Assembly (NCBI RefSeq): GCF_015351595.1
Contig: NZ_JADKPT010000007.1
Span: forward strand, 62,001-126,000
DNA length: 64,000 nt
Direction of reading: 5' to 3'
Origin: Flavobacterium sp. LC2016-12
Lineage (GTDB): Bacteria; Bacteroidota; Bacteroidia; Flavobacteriales; Flavobacteriaceae
Part shown: positions 8,412 through 18,819 of the stretch, piece after piece
How the letters are laid out: every line of letters starts with the position of its first letter
How positions within the stretch are numbered: position 1 is the stretch's first letter
Position numbers and translations under genes: made by a program
The notes under the pieces: generated by a model
Told to the model about the DNA's origin: nothing
The model's database searches: none
What the model saw: only the letters and a program-made list of their open reading frames with translations

Positions 8412-8783
8412 ATGAAAGAAGTAATAGTAAAATTAAGTTTCTGTCTTGCCTTTTTAATTTCTACAGCAGCTGCCGGACAAGGTTTAAGTAAAAAATCTTT
8501 GGTTTCTGAATTAAACAAAACTGAAGGTGTTTCGCTAGATGCTAAACAAAAAAGCAGCTACGAAAAAGCCAACAATAATCTGGTAACCGGTGTGCTTAAT
8601 CTGGATAAAAAATCACTACCAAAAAATGACCGCGACAGCAAAATTGACGGTTTATTTAATAAAAGAGATAAAGATTTGAAATCTTCTTTAGGGATAGACA
8701 AATACACTGATGTGAAGAAAAAGACAGACAAGAATATCAAGCAAATTCAACGAAAAATAAAGCTCGCAAAACTAGTTATGTAA
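8412..8783 (+). CDS. small secreted protein, unknown function
   Basis: This 123-aa protein has a clear signal peptide (MKEVIVKLSFCLAFLISTAAAGQ). The mature part is lysine- and asparagine-rich and largely helical (LSKKSLVSELNKTEG, AKQKSSYEKANNNLVTGVLNL, then DVKKKTDKNIKQIQRKIKLAKL). I recognise no family. It sits between trmD and rplS with its own AT-rich upstream region. It should be periplasmic and basic. Confidence 0.65.
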   Translation: MKEVIVKLSFCLAFLISTAAAGQGLSKKSLVSELNKTEGVSLDAKQKSSYEKANNNLVTGVLNLDKKSLPKNDRDSKIDGLFNKRDKDLKSSLGIDKYTDVKKKTDKNIKQIQRKIKLAKLVM

Positions 8784-8864
8784 TTAAAAACTAGAAAATT
8801 ACAGTGATTTCAAACTTTAAAAAAATAATTTACAATTTACAATTTATAATTCATAATTATTTTC

Positions 8865-8872
8865 TACATTTG
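8865..8872 (+). promoter_or_regulatory. -7 element of rplS promoter
   Basis: TACATTTG fits TAnnTTTG. It places the transcript start near 8880 and gives rplS a leader of about 65 bases. Confidence 0.65.
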
Positions 8873-8945
8873 CACCCGAATTAGACTAACCTCTGGCGAG
8901 ATCCGTGAATGTTGCTCTATTATAAAACCATAATTATAAGATATC
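8873..8945 (+). ncRNA. rplS 5' leader, candidate L19 autoregulatory leader
   Basis: The leader is GC-richer than the flanks and contains CTCTGGCGAGATCC, which can fold locally. A structured L19 leader has been described in Flavobacteria. Position and length suit such an element, but I could not align it to a model. Confidence 0.4.
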
Positions 8946-9296
8946 ATGGCAGATTTAATGAAATTCGTTCAAAACGAATTAGTTGCTAAAAAAGATTTCC
9001 CTGTTTTTGGAGCTGGAGATACTATCACAGTTTTCTACGAAATTAAAGAGGGTGAAAAAACAAGAACTCAGTTTTTTAAAGGAGTTGTTATTCAAAGAAG
9101 AGGTTCTGGTAACACAGAAACTTTTACTATTCGTAAAATGTCAGGAGCAGTTGGAGTTGAGCGTATCTTCCCAGTAAACTTGCCAGCTTTACAAAAAATT
9201 GAAATCAACAAGAAAGGTGCTGTACGTAGAGCTAGAATTTTCTACTTCAGAGAACTTACTGGTAAAAAAGCTAAGATTAAAGATAAAAGAAGATAA
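8946..9296 (+). CDS. rplS: 50S ribosomal protein L19
   Basis: This 116-aa protein is the standard L19 length. Family markers are FPVFGAGDTITVFYEIKEGEKTRTQFFKGVVIQRRGSG, FTIRKMSGAVGVERIFPVNLPALQKIEI and the RRARIFYFRELTGKKAKIKDKRR tail. L19 sits at the 30S-50S interface. The start ATG follows a leader that may carry autoregulatory structure, and a strong terminator follows. Confidence 0.98.
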   Translation: MADLMKFVQNELVAKKDFPVFGAGDTITVFYEIKEGEKTRTQFFKGVVIQRRGSGNTETFTIRKMSGAVGVERIFPVNLPALQKIEINKKGAVRRARIFYFRELTGKKAKIKDKRR

Positions 9297-9315
9297 TCAT
9301 TTATCTCTTTGTTAT

Positions 9316-9355
9316 AAAAAACTCGTTTCATATCATTTGAAACGAGTTTTTTTTT
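9316..9355 (+). terminator. Rho-independent terminator of rplS
   Basis: A 14-bp perfect stem (9317-9330 with 9339-9352) is followed by T-rich sequence. Confidence 0.9.
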
Positions 9356-9494
9356 ATGCCAAATTTTTAAAATATCAAAACCGTAAAATTTTAATATCAA
9401 AATCATCGATTTGACAATTTAAAGATTACAAAATAACAATCTGATAAATCCTGTATTTCTCTCTAAAACTACACCGTTTTCGGACTGATTTTAT

Positions 9495-9502
9495 TATATT
9501 TG
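9495..9502 (+). promoter_or_regulatory. -7 element of icd promoter
   Basis: TATATTTG fits TAnnTTTG and lies 75 bases upstream of the icd start, giving a leader of about 68 bases that ends in a long A tract. Confidence 0.6.
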
Positions 9503-9550
9503 CTCCGCTCATTTTGAGCCGACTATACCTTTTCCATCGCCATCCTTTGA

Positions 9551-11800
<2,250 letters not shown>

Positions 11801-11825
11801 GTAACATATTGTTATAATTATATTT

Positions 11826-11855
11826 AAAAGACAACCATTAGGTTGTCTTTTTTTT
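11826..11855 (+). terminator. Rho-independent terminator of icd
   Basis: AAAAGACAACC (11826-11836) pairs with GGTTGTCTTTT (11841-11851), loop ATTA, then T-run. Confidence 0.9.
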
Positions 11856-11933
11856 ATCTTAACTAATGTTTAACAATTGTAACCCGCTAATATTTAGTAA
11901 GAATTCCTAACTATGTAAATCAAAATTACGAAG

Positions 11934-14315
11934 ATGATTACAAAAAAAATCAGTATTTTTATAATTATAATTTTAACGGCTTTTACTTCATTTTCGCAGG
12001 AAAAATTCACTTTAAGTGGTACTATTACTGACTTTAAAAATAACGAAACCTTAATTGGTGTCAATATTTATATCCCTTCATTAAAGATAGGAACTACCAC
12101 TAATGAATACGGTTTTTATTCGCTTACCGCTCCCGCTGGTGAACATCAAATAGAGATTACCTATATTGGATTCCAAACGGTTGAGAAAACTGTTAACTTA
12201 AATCAGAATACCAAAATGAATTTCGGACTGAATGAAGGCGGCGAAGAACTTCAGGAAGTTATTATTAAAGATAATAAAGGAAAAATCAATATCAAGTCGC
12301 CAGAAATGAGTGCGAACAAACTCTCAATCACCACTATCAAAAAAATGCCGGTTGTTTTGGGAGAAGTCGATGTTTTAAAATCAATTTTATTACTTCCAGG
12401 TGTAACTAATGCGGGTGAAGGTGCTTCCGGATTCAACGTTCGTGGTGGTGGCGCTGATCAGAATTTAATTTTATTAGACGAAGCTACAATATTTAATTCT
12501 TCACATGTTTTTGGTTTCTTCTCTGTTTTTAATCCGGATGCTATTAAGGATTTAAAACTATATAAAGGAGGAATTCCGGCACGTTACGGCGGAAGAGCTT
12601 CTTCTGTTCTGGATATTTATCAAAAAGATGGCAGCAGCAAAGATTTCCATGTAAATGGAGGAATAGGCTTAATTTCAAGTCGAATTCTAGCCGAAGGTCC
12701 TATCGTAAAAGATCGTGGCTCGTTTTTAATTGGGGGAAGAGCTTCTTATGCACATTTATTCCTTAAACTATCAGAAGACCAGAAAGATAATTCAGCTTAC
12801 TTTTATGATTTAAATACTAAACTGAGCTACAAACTAAACGATAATAACAATTTGTATTTATCAGGATATTTTGGGCGCGATGTTTTCAGCTTAAACAAAA
12901 GCTTTACCAATATCTATGGAAACTCAACTTTAAATCTTCGTTGGAATCATTTATTTTCTGAAAAATTATTTTCAAACCTTTCCTTGATTTACAGTGATTA
13001 TTACTATGGATTAGATTTGGATTTTGTGGGTTTCAAATGGGATTCAGGCATCAGAAATTATAATATCAAATACGATTTCAAACATTATATTTCGGATAAA
13101 TTCAAACTGAATTATGGCTTAAACGGAATCTATTACGAATTTAATCCCGGAACAATTAAACCTAGTGATCCGGAATCTGGAATTAACCCCGATCAATTAG
13201 ACAAAAAATATGCTTTTGAGCCTTCTTTTTATATTGATGCTGAAAATCAGCTTTCAAAAAAAATTACTATTGCCTACGGATTACGCTATAGCTTATTTTA
13301 TCGTTTGGGAGAATCAACAGTTAATTTATACGAAAATAACAATGCAGTTGTCTTCAACTCTGATTTACAGATTTACGAAAAAGGAACTCCAATAGACACT
13401 AAATATTACGGAAAAAATAAGGTTATCAAAAGCTATAATAATTTTGAACCCCGTTTTTCAGCTTCTTATCAATTAAACGATGATCAGGCTATTAAAGCGA
13501 GTTATAACCGAATGGCACAATATCTTCAGTTAATTTCAAATACCTCATCTCCTACTCCTCTTGATGTCTGGATGCCTAGTGATACTTATATTAAACCACA
13601 AATTGCGGATCAGGTTGCTTTGGGTTATTTTAGAAATATTAAAAACGGTGCTTATTCTTTAGAAGTCGAAACGTATTATAAAGAAATTCAAAATCGTCTT
13701 GATTATATTGATGGCGCCGATCTGATTGCAAACAATGCGATCGAACAAGTAATTCTAAATGGACAAATGCGGGCATATGGCTTAGAATTGATGTTCAAAA
13801 AAAATGAAGGTCGATTCAATGGTTGGATTTCCTACACTCTATCCAAATCAGAACAACAAACACCGGGAAGAACTCCTGAAGAAATAGGAATTAATAACGG
13901 GCAATGGTATAGTTCTGCGTACGACAAAACACATAATTTAGCTATAACTTCTGCTTATAATCTTAACGAAAAATGGTCTTTTGGTGCTAACTTTGCTTTA
14001 CAGTCCGGACAACCGGTAACTTACCCAAACGGACAATATGAATATTTAGGAATAACTGTCCCAAGTTACGGTTTAAGAAACGAGAATCGTCTTCCTGCTT
14101 ATCATCATTTAGATGTTTCGGCGACCCTAATACCAAGAAAAAACAAAGACAGAAACTGGAAAGGCGAATGGGTTTTTAGTATCTACAACTTATACAATCG
14201 CAAAAATGCAGCTTCTATTAATTTTCGTCAGAATGTAGACACTGGTCAAAACGAAGCGGTAAAAACATCCATATTTGGAATTGTACCTGCTGTGAGTTAT
14301 AATTTTAAATTTTAA
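11934..14315 (+). CDS. TonB-dependent receptor with carboxypeptidase-like regulatory N-domain
   Basis: This 793-aa outer-membrane protein has a signal peptide (residues 1-21). Residues 24-108 are a CarboxypepD-reg-like domain (FTLSGTITDFKNNETLIGVNIYIPSLKIGTTTNEYGFYSLTAPAG). The plug follows at about 130-235 (PGVTNAGEGASGFNVRGGGADQNLILLDEATIFN, then FNPDAIKDLKLYKGGIPARYGGRASSVLDI). The rest is beta-barrel ending in a C-terminal aromatic strand (AVSYNFKF). It imports an unidentified ligand using TonB energy. It forms an operon with the DUF4249 lipoprotein 35 bases downstream, a pairing common in Flavobacteriia that differs from SusCD. Confidence 0.93.
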   Translation: MITKKISIFIIIILTAFTSFSQEKFTLSGTITDFKNNETLIGVNIYIPSLKIGTTTNEYGFYSLTAPAGEHQIEITYIGFQTVEKTVNLNQNTKMNFGLNEGGEELQEVIIKDNKGKINIKSPEMSANKLSITTIKKMPVVLGEVDVLKSILLLPGVTNAGEGASGFNVRGGGADQNLILLDEATIFNSSHVFGFFSVFNPDAIKDLKLYKGGIPARYGGRASSVLDIYQKDGSSKDFHVNGGIGLISSRILAEGPIVKDRGSFLIGGRASYAHLFLKLSEDQKDNSAYFYDLNTKLSYKLNDNNNLYLSGYFGRDVFSLNKSFTNIYGNSTLNLRWNHLFSEKLFSNLSLIYSDYYYGLDLDFVGFKWDSGIRNYNIKYDFKHYISDKFKLNYGLNGIYYEFNPGTIKPSDPESGINPDQLDKKYAFEPSFYIDAENQLSKKITIAYGLRYSLFYRLGESTVNLYENNNAVVFNSDLQIYEKGTPIDTKYYGKNKVIKSYNNFEPRFSASYQLNDDQAIKASYNRMAQYLQLISNTSSPTPLDVWMPSDTYIKPQIADQVALGYFRNIKNGAYSLEVETYYKEIQNRLDYIDGADLIANNAIEQVILNGQMRAYGLELMFKKNEGRFNGWISYTLSKSEQQTPGRTPEEIGINNGQWYSSAYDKTHNLAITSAYNLNEKWSFGANFALQSGQPVTYPNGQYEYLGITVPSYGLRNENRLPAYHHLDVSATLIPRKNKDRNWKGEWVFSIYNLYNRKNAASINFRQNVDTGQNEAVKTSIFGIVPAVSYNFKF

Positions 14316-14350
14316 AAATCATTTCTGCCTAAGAAGTAAAAAAATATAGC

Positions 14351-15172
14351 ATGAAAAAAGTAACTTTACTAATCGTATTTTTTATATCAATTTTCTTCAC
14401 AAGTTGTGAAGAAGTAGTTGATGTTGATCTGGACACTGCACCACCAAAACTAGTAATCGAAGCTGCAATAAACTGGCAAAAAGGAACAACAGGAAATGAG
14501 CAGACAATAAAATTAACTACGACAACTGGTTATTTTGAAAACGTAATTCCAACTGTTTCCGGTGCAACTATTTATATCGAAAACAGTCATAACGAAAAAT
14601 TTAATTTTATTGAAATTAAAAAAACTGGCCAATATGTATGTAGTAATTTCACACCTGTAATCGACGAACAATACAAATTGACCGTAATCAGTAGGGGAAA
14701 TAGATACATCGCAAATGAAACTTTAAAATCGGTAGCGCCTATTACCCGAATAGAGCAAAATAACGAAGGTGGTTTTACAGGAAAAGATATCGAAATAAAG
14801 GCATTTTATAATGATCCGGCTGATGCAGATAATTTTTACTTATACAAATATGTGTACTCTAATAAAGTCAAATCAAGCTATTATGCAGACGAGGATAAGT
14901 TTTTTAATGGTAATGAATTTTTTAGTCTTTCAGATGATGACGAATTAAAAGTTGGAAATGAAATCGAAATAACGCATTACGGAATTTCAAAGCAGTATTA
15001 TAATTATATGAATATTTTGGTAAGCATTGCAGGTAGTAATGTTGGAGGTCCCTTTCAATCTCCTCCCGCAACTGTAAAAGGCAATATCGTCAATGTAACT
15101 CAAAAAGAGAATTATCCTTTAGGCTATTTCTCACTTTGCGAAACCGATTTAGCAAAATACACTATCAAATAA
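14351..15172 (+). CDS. DUF4249-type lipoprotein, partner of the TonB receptor
   Basis: This 273-aa protein has a lipoprotein signal ending FFTSC (Cys19), then the typical DUF4249 opening CEEVVDVDLDTAPPKLVIEAAINW and alternating beta strands (EQTIKLTTTTGYFEN, VSGATIYIENSH). It is probably a surface lipoprotein that caps or feeds the upstream TonB receptor. The ligand is unknown. The next gene starts 10 bases downstream and may be co-transcribed. Confidence 0.87.
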   Translation: MKKVTLLIVFFISIFFTSCEEVVDVDLDTAPPKLVIEAAINWQKGTTGNEQTIKLTTTTGYFENVIPTVSGATIYIENSHNEKFNFIEIKKTGQYVCSNFTPVIDEQYKLTVISRGNRYIANETLKSVAPITRIEQNNEGGFTGKDIEIKAFYNDPADADNFYLYKYVYSNKVKSSYYADEDKFFNGNEFFSLSDDDELKVGNEIEITHYGISKQYYNYMNILVSIAGSNVGGPFQSPPATVKGNIVNVTQKENYPLGYFSLCETDLAKYTIK

Positions 15173-15182
15173 ACCAGCGAAA

Positions 15183-15665
15183 ATGGAGGCCCAAATTAAA
15201 ATCTTAACCGAAAAAAAATTAATCGGCAAACATATCATTATGTCGTTTATGGAAAATAAAACCTTTCAATTATGGAACAGTTTTATGCCAACACGAAAGG
15301 AAATAAAAAATACGGTCGATTCTAATTTATATTCGCTTGAAATTTTCCCACAAGATTATTTCGATAATTTTGATGCTAATAGAACATTCCAAAAATGGGC
15401 AGCAGTTGAAGTCAAAAGCTTAGATACAATTCCATCTGAAATGGAAACTTTAATAATTCCAACCGGAGTATATGCTGTTTTTATACATAGAGGGCCTGCT
15501 ACTGAAGCGCATCAAACATATCACTGTATTTTTGCAGAATGGCTTCCCAATTCTGAATATACAGTAGATGACAGACCGCATTTTGCTGTAATGGATGAAA
15601 GATATAAAAAAGACGATCCTGATTCTGAAGAAGAAATTTGGATTCCTATAAAAAACAGGCCTTAA
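15183..15665 (+). CDS. GyrI-like small-molecule-binding domain protein
   Basis: This 160-aa protein matches the GyrI-like/AraC effector-binding fold. It opens with EKKLIGKHIIMSFMENKTFQLWNSFMPTRKEI, has FQKWAAVEVKSLDTIPSEMETLIIPTGVYAVFIHRGPATEAHQTYHCIFAEWLPNSEYTVDDRPHFAVMDE, and ends EEEIWIPIKNRP. The invariant acidic residue near the end (EEEIWIPI) is present. No DNA-binding domain is fused, so it is a stand-alone binding or hydrolase-like module. It is followed at 14 bases by a DinB gene. Confidence 0.85.
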   Translation: MEAQIKILTEKKLIGKHIIMSFMENKTFQLWNSFMPTRKEIKNTVDSNLYSLEIFPQDYFDNFDANRTFQKWAAVEVKSLDTIPSEMETLIIPTGVYAVFIHRGPATEAHQTYHCIFAEWLPNSEYTVDDRPHFAVMDERYKKDDPDSEEEIWIPIKNRP

Positions 15666-15679
15666 AAACAAAAAACATC

Positions 15680-16120
15680 ATGCTAACCGAAACTCTAAAA
15701 TTACTTTTTAATCGGGATCTGAACAAGCTAAAGGTCGAAATAGAATCTTATCAAAATGAAAGTCAAATTTGGGTAATTGACAAAAACATCTCTAATTCGG
15801 CCGGAAATCTTTGTTTACATCTCATTGGAAATATTAATACTTATATAGGAACCGAATTAGGAAAAACAGGTTATGTTCGAAATCGTCCATTAGAATTTTC
15901 TTTAAAAGATATTCCAAGATCAGAATTAATCAGCAAAATTGACGAGACAATTTTAGTAGTAAATAATACACTTGATTCTTTGACTGAATCTGACTTACAA
16001 GCTATTTACCCCCAAATCGTTTTTGAAAAAGAAATGACAACCGAATTCTTTTTAGTTCATCTTTCGACACATTTAGCCTATCATTTAGGTCAAATCAATT
16101 ATCACAGACGTCTTATTTAA
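15680..16120 (+). CDS. DinB/DUF1572-family protein
   Basis: The predicted 146-aa protein is a four-helix DinB-like fold. The metal His positions are visible: LCLHLIGNINTYIG in the first half and HLSTHLAYHLGQINYHRRL at the end. DinB-superfamily proteins use a mononuclear metal for thiol or sugar chemistry; the substrate here is unknown. I chose the ATG at 15680 (MLTETLKLLF). The frame stays open 14 codons upstream, but that extension overlaps the previous gene. A second, distant DinB gene lies at 54927. Confidence 0.82.
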   Translation: MLTETLKLLFNRDLNKLKVEIESYQNESQIWVIDKNISNSAGNLCLHLIGNINTYIGTELGKTGYVRNRPLEFSLKDIPRSELISKIDETILVVNNTLDSLTESDLQAIYPQIVFEKEMTTEFFLVHLSTHLAYHLGQINYHRRLI

Positions 16121-16183
16121 TTTTGGATTTTAGATTCTTCAAAATCCAAAATCTGAAGTATAAAATCTTAAATCTTTACTTCG

Positions 16184-16191
16184 TACATTTG
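16184..16191 (+). promoter_or_regulatory. -7 element of the thiamine pyrophosphokinase promoter
   Basis: TACATTTG fits TAnnTTTG, 19 bases upstream of the ATG. A perfect 12-bp inverted repeat (16120-16131 with 16141-16152) just upstream may end the previous transcript. Confidence 0.6.
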
Positions 16192-16210
16192 CATCACAAA
16201 AAAAAACAGC

Positions 16211-16873
16211 ATGTCATCACATCATATAGTTCGCGACGATCAGGAACCTGCTTTAATCATTGCCAATGGAGCCGCCTGCAATCCTGAATTATTGGGACAA
16301 TTGCTGGAATGGTCTCCGCTGGTTGTTGTTTTAGATTCGGCTATCGAACGCGTTATTGAATTAGGTATAAAAGTCGATGTTCTATTGGGCGATTTTGATC
16401 GTGGCTTTGACCCCGAAATCTATAAAACTTCGCAATATCCAATCGAAATTGTACACACACCGGACCAGGACAAAACGGATTTAGAAAAAGCTTTCGATTA
16501 TTTAATAGACCGAAAAATCCCTGCCGTCAACGTAGTTTGGGCCACAGGAAGACGCGCCGATCATACTATTACCAATCTTACCAATATTGTGCGTTATCGT
16601 GATTTACTTAAAATTGTAATTCTGGACGATCACTCCAAAATATTTCTATTACCAACAAAATTCGAAAAATGGTACACTGCAAAAACACCAATTTCCTTAA
16701 TTCCAATTGGCGTTGTAAATGGAATTTATTCCAATAACTTAAAATACGAACTGCAAAACGATACACTCACAATGGGGTACAGAACCGGAAGCAGCAACGC
16801 TGTTGAACAAGATGGGATTGTAACAATAGTACATCGTGAAGGTGATCTTTTGCTGATGGAATGTTTTGATTAA
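16211..16873 (+). CDS. thiN: thiamine pyrophosphokinase
   Basis: This 220-aa enzyme transfers pyrophosphate from ATP to thiamine to make thiamine diphosphate. Family features are ALIIANGAACNPELL, VVVLDSAIERVIELGIKVDVLLGDFDR (the Asp-rich metal/substrate site), HTPDQDKTDLEKAFDYLI, VVWATGRRADHTITNL, and the C-terminal domain GYRTGSSNAVEQDGIVTIVHREGDLLLM. Length is normal. It is the last backbone gene before the cassette region. Confidence 0.93.
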   Translation: MSSHHIVRDDQEPALIIANGAACNPELLGQLLEWSPLVVVLDSAIERVIELGIKVDVLLGDFDRGFDPEIYKTSQYPIEIVHTPDQDKTDLEKAFDYLIDRKIPAVNVVWATGRRADHTITNLTNIVRYRDLLKIVILDDHSKIFLLPTKFEKWYTAKTPISLIPIGVVNGIYSNNLKYELQNDTLTMGYRTGSSNAVEQDGIVTIVHREGDLLLMECFD

Positions 16874-17043
16874 CTTGTTTTAATGAGCATTCTAATTGCC
16901 TGAAGAGAAGTCTTTTTTTGGAAATATGACAATCCAATATACTTTTGATAATTTAATTCCAATAAGACAAAATGGCTGACATAGTTGTTTTTATTTAAAA
17001 TATGTGGCTTTTTTCTTATTTTTAGCAATTAAATTGTATCGCT

Positions 17044-18087
17044 ATGAGATGGGAAGCCAAAATTATTACTTATAAAAAAGAAAAAAGAATTGCAGTATAT
17101 TTTGAAAAAAATGCCGAATTAATAGTTCGAATAAAAAAACTGGAAGGCTCTCGGTGGAGTCAATCTTTAGGAGTTTGGCATCTCCCTGACACAATTGAAA
17201 ATAGGGCGCGATTTCATTTGGCTCCCCTTTCTTATTCTTTTCCGTCAGAAGAAGGTATTGAGCAGATAAGAAGATATATCGAATGGCTTTCTTCTAGGAG
17301 ATACAGCCCAAACACTATCAAAACGTATTCTGAAGCTTTAAAATCTTTTTTGGTATTCTATAGAGAAAAAAAGATTGTCGAAATTACCAATGAAGATGTA
17401 GTTATTTACAACAATGAATATATCCTTAAAAACAATCTTTCTTCTTCTTATCAAAATCAAATTGTCAATGCCATAAAATTATTTTTTACTACTATACGAG
17501 CAACCAAAATTGAAATTGACAAAATTCATCGCCCCAAACGGTCAAAAATTTTGCCTAATGTTTTGAGTAAAGAAGAAATAAAATTGATTTTGAACGCACA
17601 TTCTAACATCAAGCACAAAACAATGCTTTCGTTGATTTACAGTTGTGGGTTGCGTCGAAGCGAGCTTCTAAATTTAAAACCTGCCGATATTGACTCTAAA
17701 AGAGGAATTGTCATTATTAAACAAGGTAAGGGCAAAAAAGACCGAATTGCGCCTTTGTCTCTTAAAATATTAGAAATGCTTCGGGATTATTATACTATTT
17801 GCAGGCCAAAAACCTGGCTCTTTGAAGGACAGAATTTAGGAGAACAATATTCTGAATATAGCTTGCAAAACGTTTTAAAACAAGCTCTTAAAAAAGCAGG
17901 TATTAAGAAGCAAGTCACCCTTCATTGGCTGCGTCACAGCTATGCTACCCATTTACTGGAAACCGGTACTGATTTGCGTTATATTCAAGAATTACTAGGA
18001 CACACCAGTAGTAAAACGACCGAAATATATACTCATGTAAGCACCAAAAACATTCAACAAATTAAAAGTCCTTTCGATAATTTATAA
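17044..18087 (+). CDS. tyrosine recombinase, candidate integron integrase of the cassette array
   Basis: This 347-aa recombinase has an N-terminal extension (residues 1-70), a SAM-like core-binding domain (about 71-160: YIEWLSSRRYSPNTIKTYSEALKSFL), and the catalytic domain. The catalytic set is Arg204 (CGLRRSELL), Lys229 (KQGKGKKDR), His294 and Arg297 (HWLRHSYAT), His320 (LLGHTSS) and Tyr329 (EIYTHV). The C-terminus IKSPFDNL closely resembles the SPLD.L ending of IntI proteins. The helix inserted before the HxLR motif in proteobacterial IntI is absent: only about 20 residues separate RDYYTICRPKTWLF from the next helix. The gene reads toward the array with its 3' end adjoining the candidate attI, the reverse of class 1 integrons. 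Confidence 0.9.
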   Translation: MRWEAKIITYKKEKRIAVYFEKNAELIVRIKKLEGSRWSQSLGVWHLPDTIENRARFHLAPLSYSFPSEEGIEQIRRYIEWLSSRRYSPNTIKTYSEALKSFLVFYREKKIVEITNEDVVIYNNEYILKNNLSSSYQNQIVNAIKLFFTTIRATKIEIDKIHRPKRSKILPNVLSKEEIKLILNAHSNIKHKTMLSLIYSCGLRRSELLNLKPADIDSKRGIVIIKQGKGKKDRIAPLSLKILEMLRDYYTICRPKTWLFEGQNLGEQYSEYSLQNVLKQALKKAGIKKQVTLHWLRHSYATHLLETGTDLRYIQELLGHTSSKTTEIYTHVSTKNIQQIKSPFDNL

Positions 18088-18198
18088 CTAAAAATGTATA
18101 TATTTGAAATAAATAATATGTAATAATTATCACACATATCTAACTGAATTTTGGTGGCTTTGTGTGATTATGTCACACATATAAATAAGTTAGCTGTA
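18088..18198 (+). other. candidate attI recombination site
   Basis: The sequence between the recombinase stop and the first cassette contains TCACACATAT twice as direct repeats (18130-18139 and 18173-18182) and an inverted TGTGTGA (18161-18167). ATCTAAC lies at 18138-18144. The crossover box is GTTAGCTGT at 18189-18197. Cassette 1 starts after G18189 and ends in ACAGCTAAC, the exact reverse complement. The direct repeats resemble accessory integrase-binding repeats of known attI sites; that role is inferred. Confidence 0.7.
18099..18106 (+). promoter_or_regulatory. candidate cassette promoter (Pc) -7 element
   Basis: TATATTTG, a perfect TAnnTTTG, lies 12 bases after the recombinase stop and points into the array. 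No good -33 TTTG is visible at the ideal distance. It could drive the first cassettes. Confidence 0.5.
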
Positions 18199-18222
18199 AT
18201 GGCACCGCAGAAAAACCAACAT

Positions 18223-18654
18223 ATGAAGATTAATTTATTACAACTAAAGGAAAAACTTAAAACTCTATCTGGCGACGATTTTGACTTTGAAGTAGCAGAC
18301 TATTTGTTGACAATCAAATTTGACGAAAAGATTCTTAATCAAATGCAGAAGCGAGTTGTATCTACTAACATTCTTGATAATGAAGTTTTCAATGGCGGTT
18401 TTGACCAATTTTACTTGAATAACGAAGATGAATATATTGACGACGCAATTGATGGATTACGTGAATTTGGAGCAACCGAATTTCTTGAACTTGCGATTAA
18501 ATCAAAAGAAATTTACTTAAGGGACAAAGAGCTTTATGCACATGACCGAAATCCTCATTTTGATATTCTCGATGACAGGTTTTATGAATTGAATCATTAC
18601 GGTGAATTAAGAATTAAGTATGTTAAAGCGCATGTAGACGAAATAATAAAGTGA
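18223..18654 (+). CDS. cassette 1: DUF4375 (DMP19-like) protein
   Basis: The predicted 143-aa protein begins MKINLLQLKEKLKTLSGDDFDFEVADYLL. Its centre carries the DUF4375 signature EVFNGGFDQFYLNNEDEYIDDAIDGLREFGATEFLELAIKS. I chose the ATG at 18223; an in-frame ATG at 18199 would add MAPQKNQH and lies only 8 bases inside the cassette. The frame continues into attI but those codons belong to another segment. DUF4375 proteins are small, acidic and cytoplasmic; some relatives sit beside secreted toxins as possible immunity proteins. No partner toxin is present here. Confidence 0.8.
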   Translation: MKINLLQLKEKLKTLSGDDFDFEVADYLLTIKFDEKILNQMQKRVVSTNILDNEVFNGGFDQFYLNNEDEYIDDAIDGLREFGATEFLELAIKSKEIYLRDKELYAHDRNPHFDILDDRFYELNHYGELRIKYVKAHVDEIIK

Positions 18655-18682
18655 ATACAGAACTGAACGCACAAAAGCCACT

Positions 18683-18819
18683 ACAGCTAACAGCCGTTTG
18701 GCGAGATTGGGGTTTTAGGTTGAATTTAAAGTTGGTTTTGTATTTGGAAAATTTGTGTTTAACCGAAAAATCCCGCATCTTTATTCCCCAACCTCGCCAA
18801 GCGCCAGAACGTTGTGCGT
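18683..18819 (+). repeat. attC1 (family B)
   Basis: R'' box ACAGCTAAC (18683-18691) matches the start of cassette 1. The stem pairs GTTTGGCGAGATTGGGG with CCCCAACCTCGCCAAGC. Spacer AGAAC precedes the crossover G18811^TTGTGCGT. ACGCACA at 18668-18674 just upstream resembles another cassette tag and may be a remnant. Confidence 0.85.

Noticed and set aside
18151-18222. Upstream extension of the cassette 1 gene
   Set aside because: It crosses attI, which is a different DNA segment from the cassette; the start must lie after 18190.
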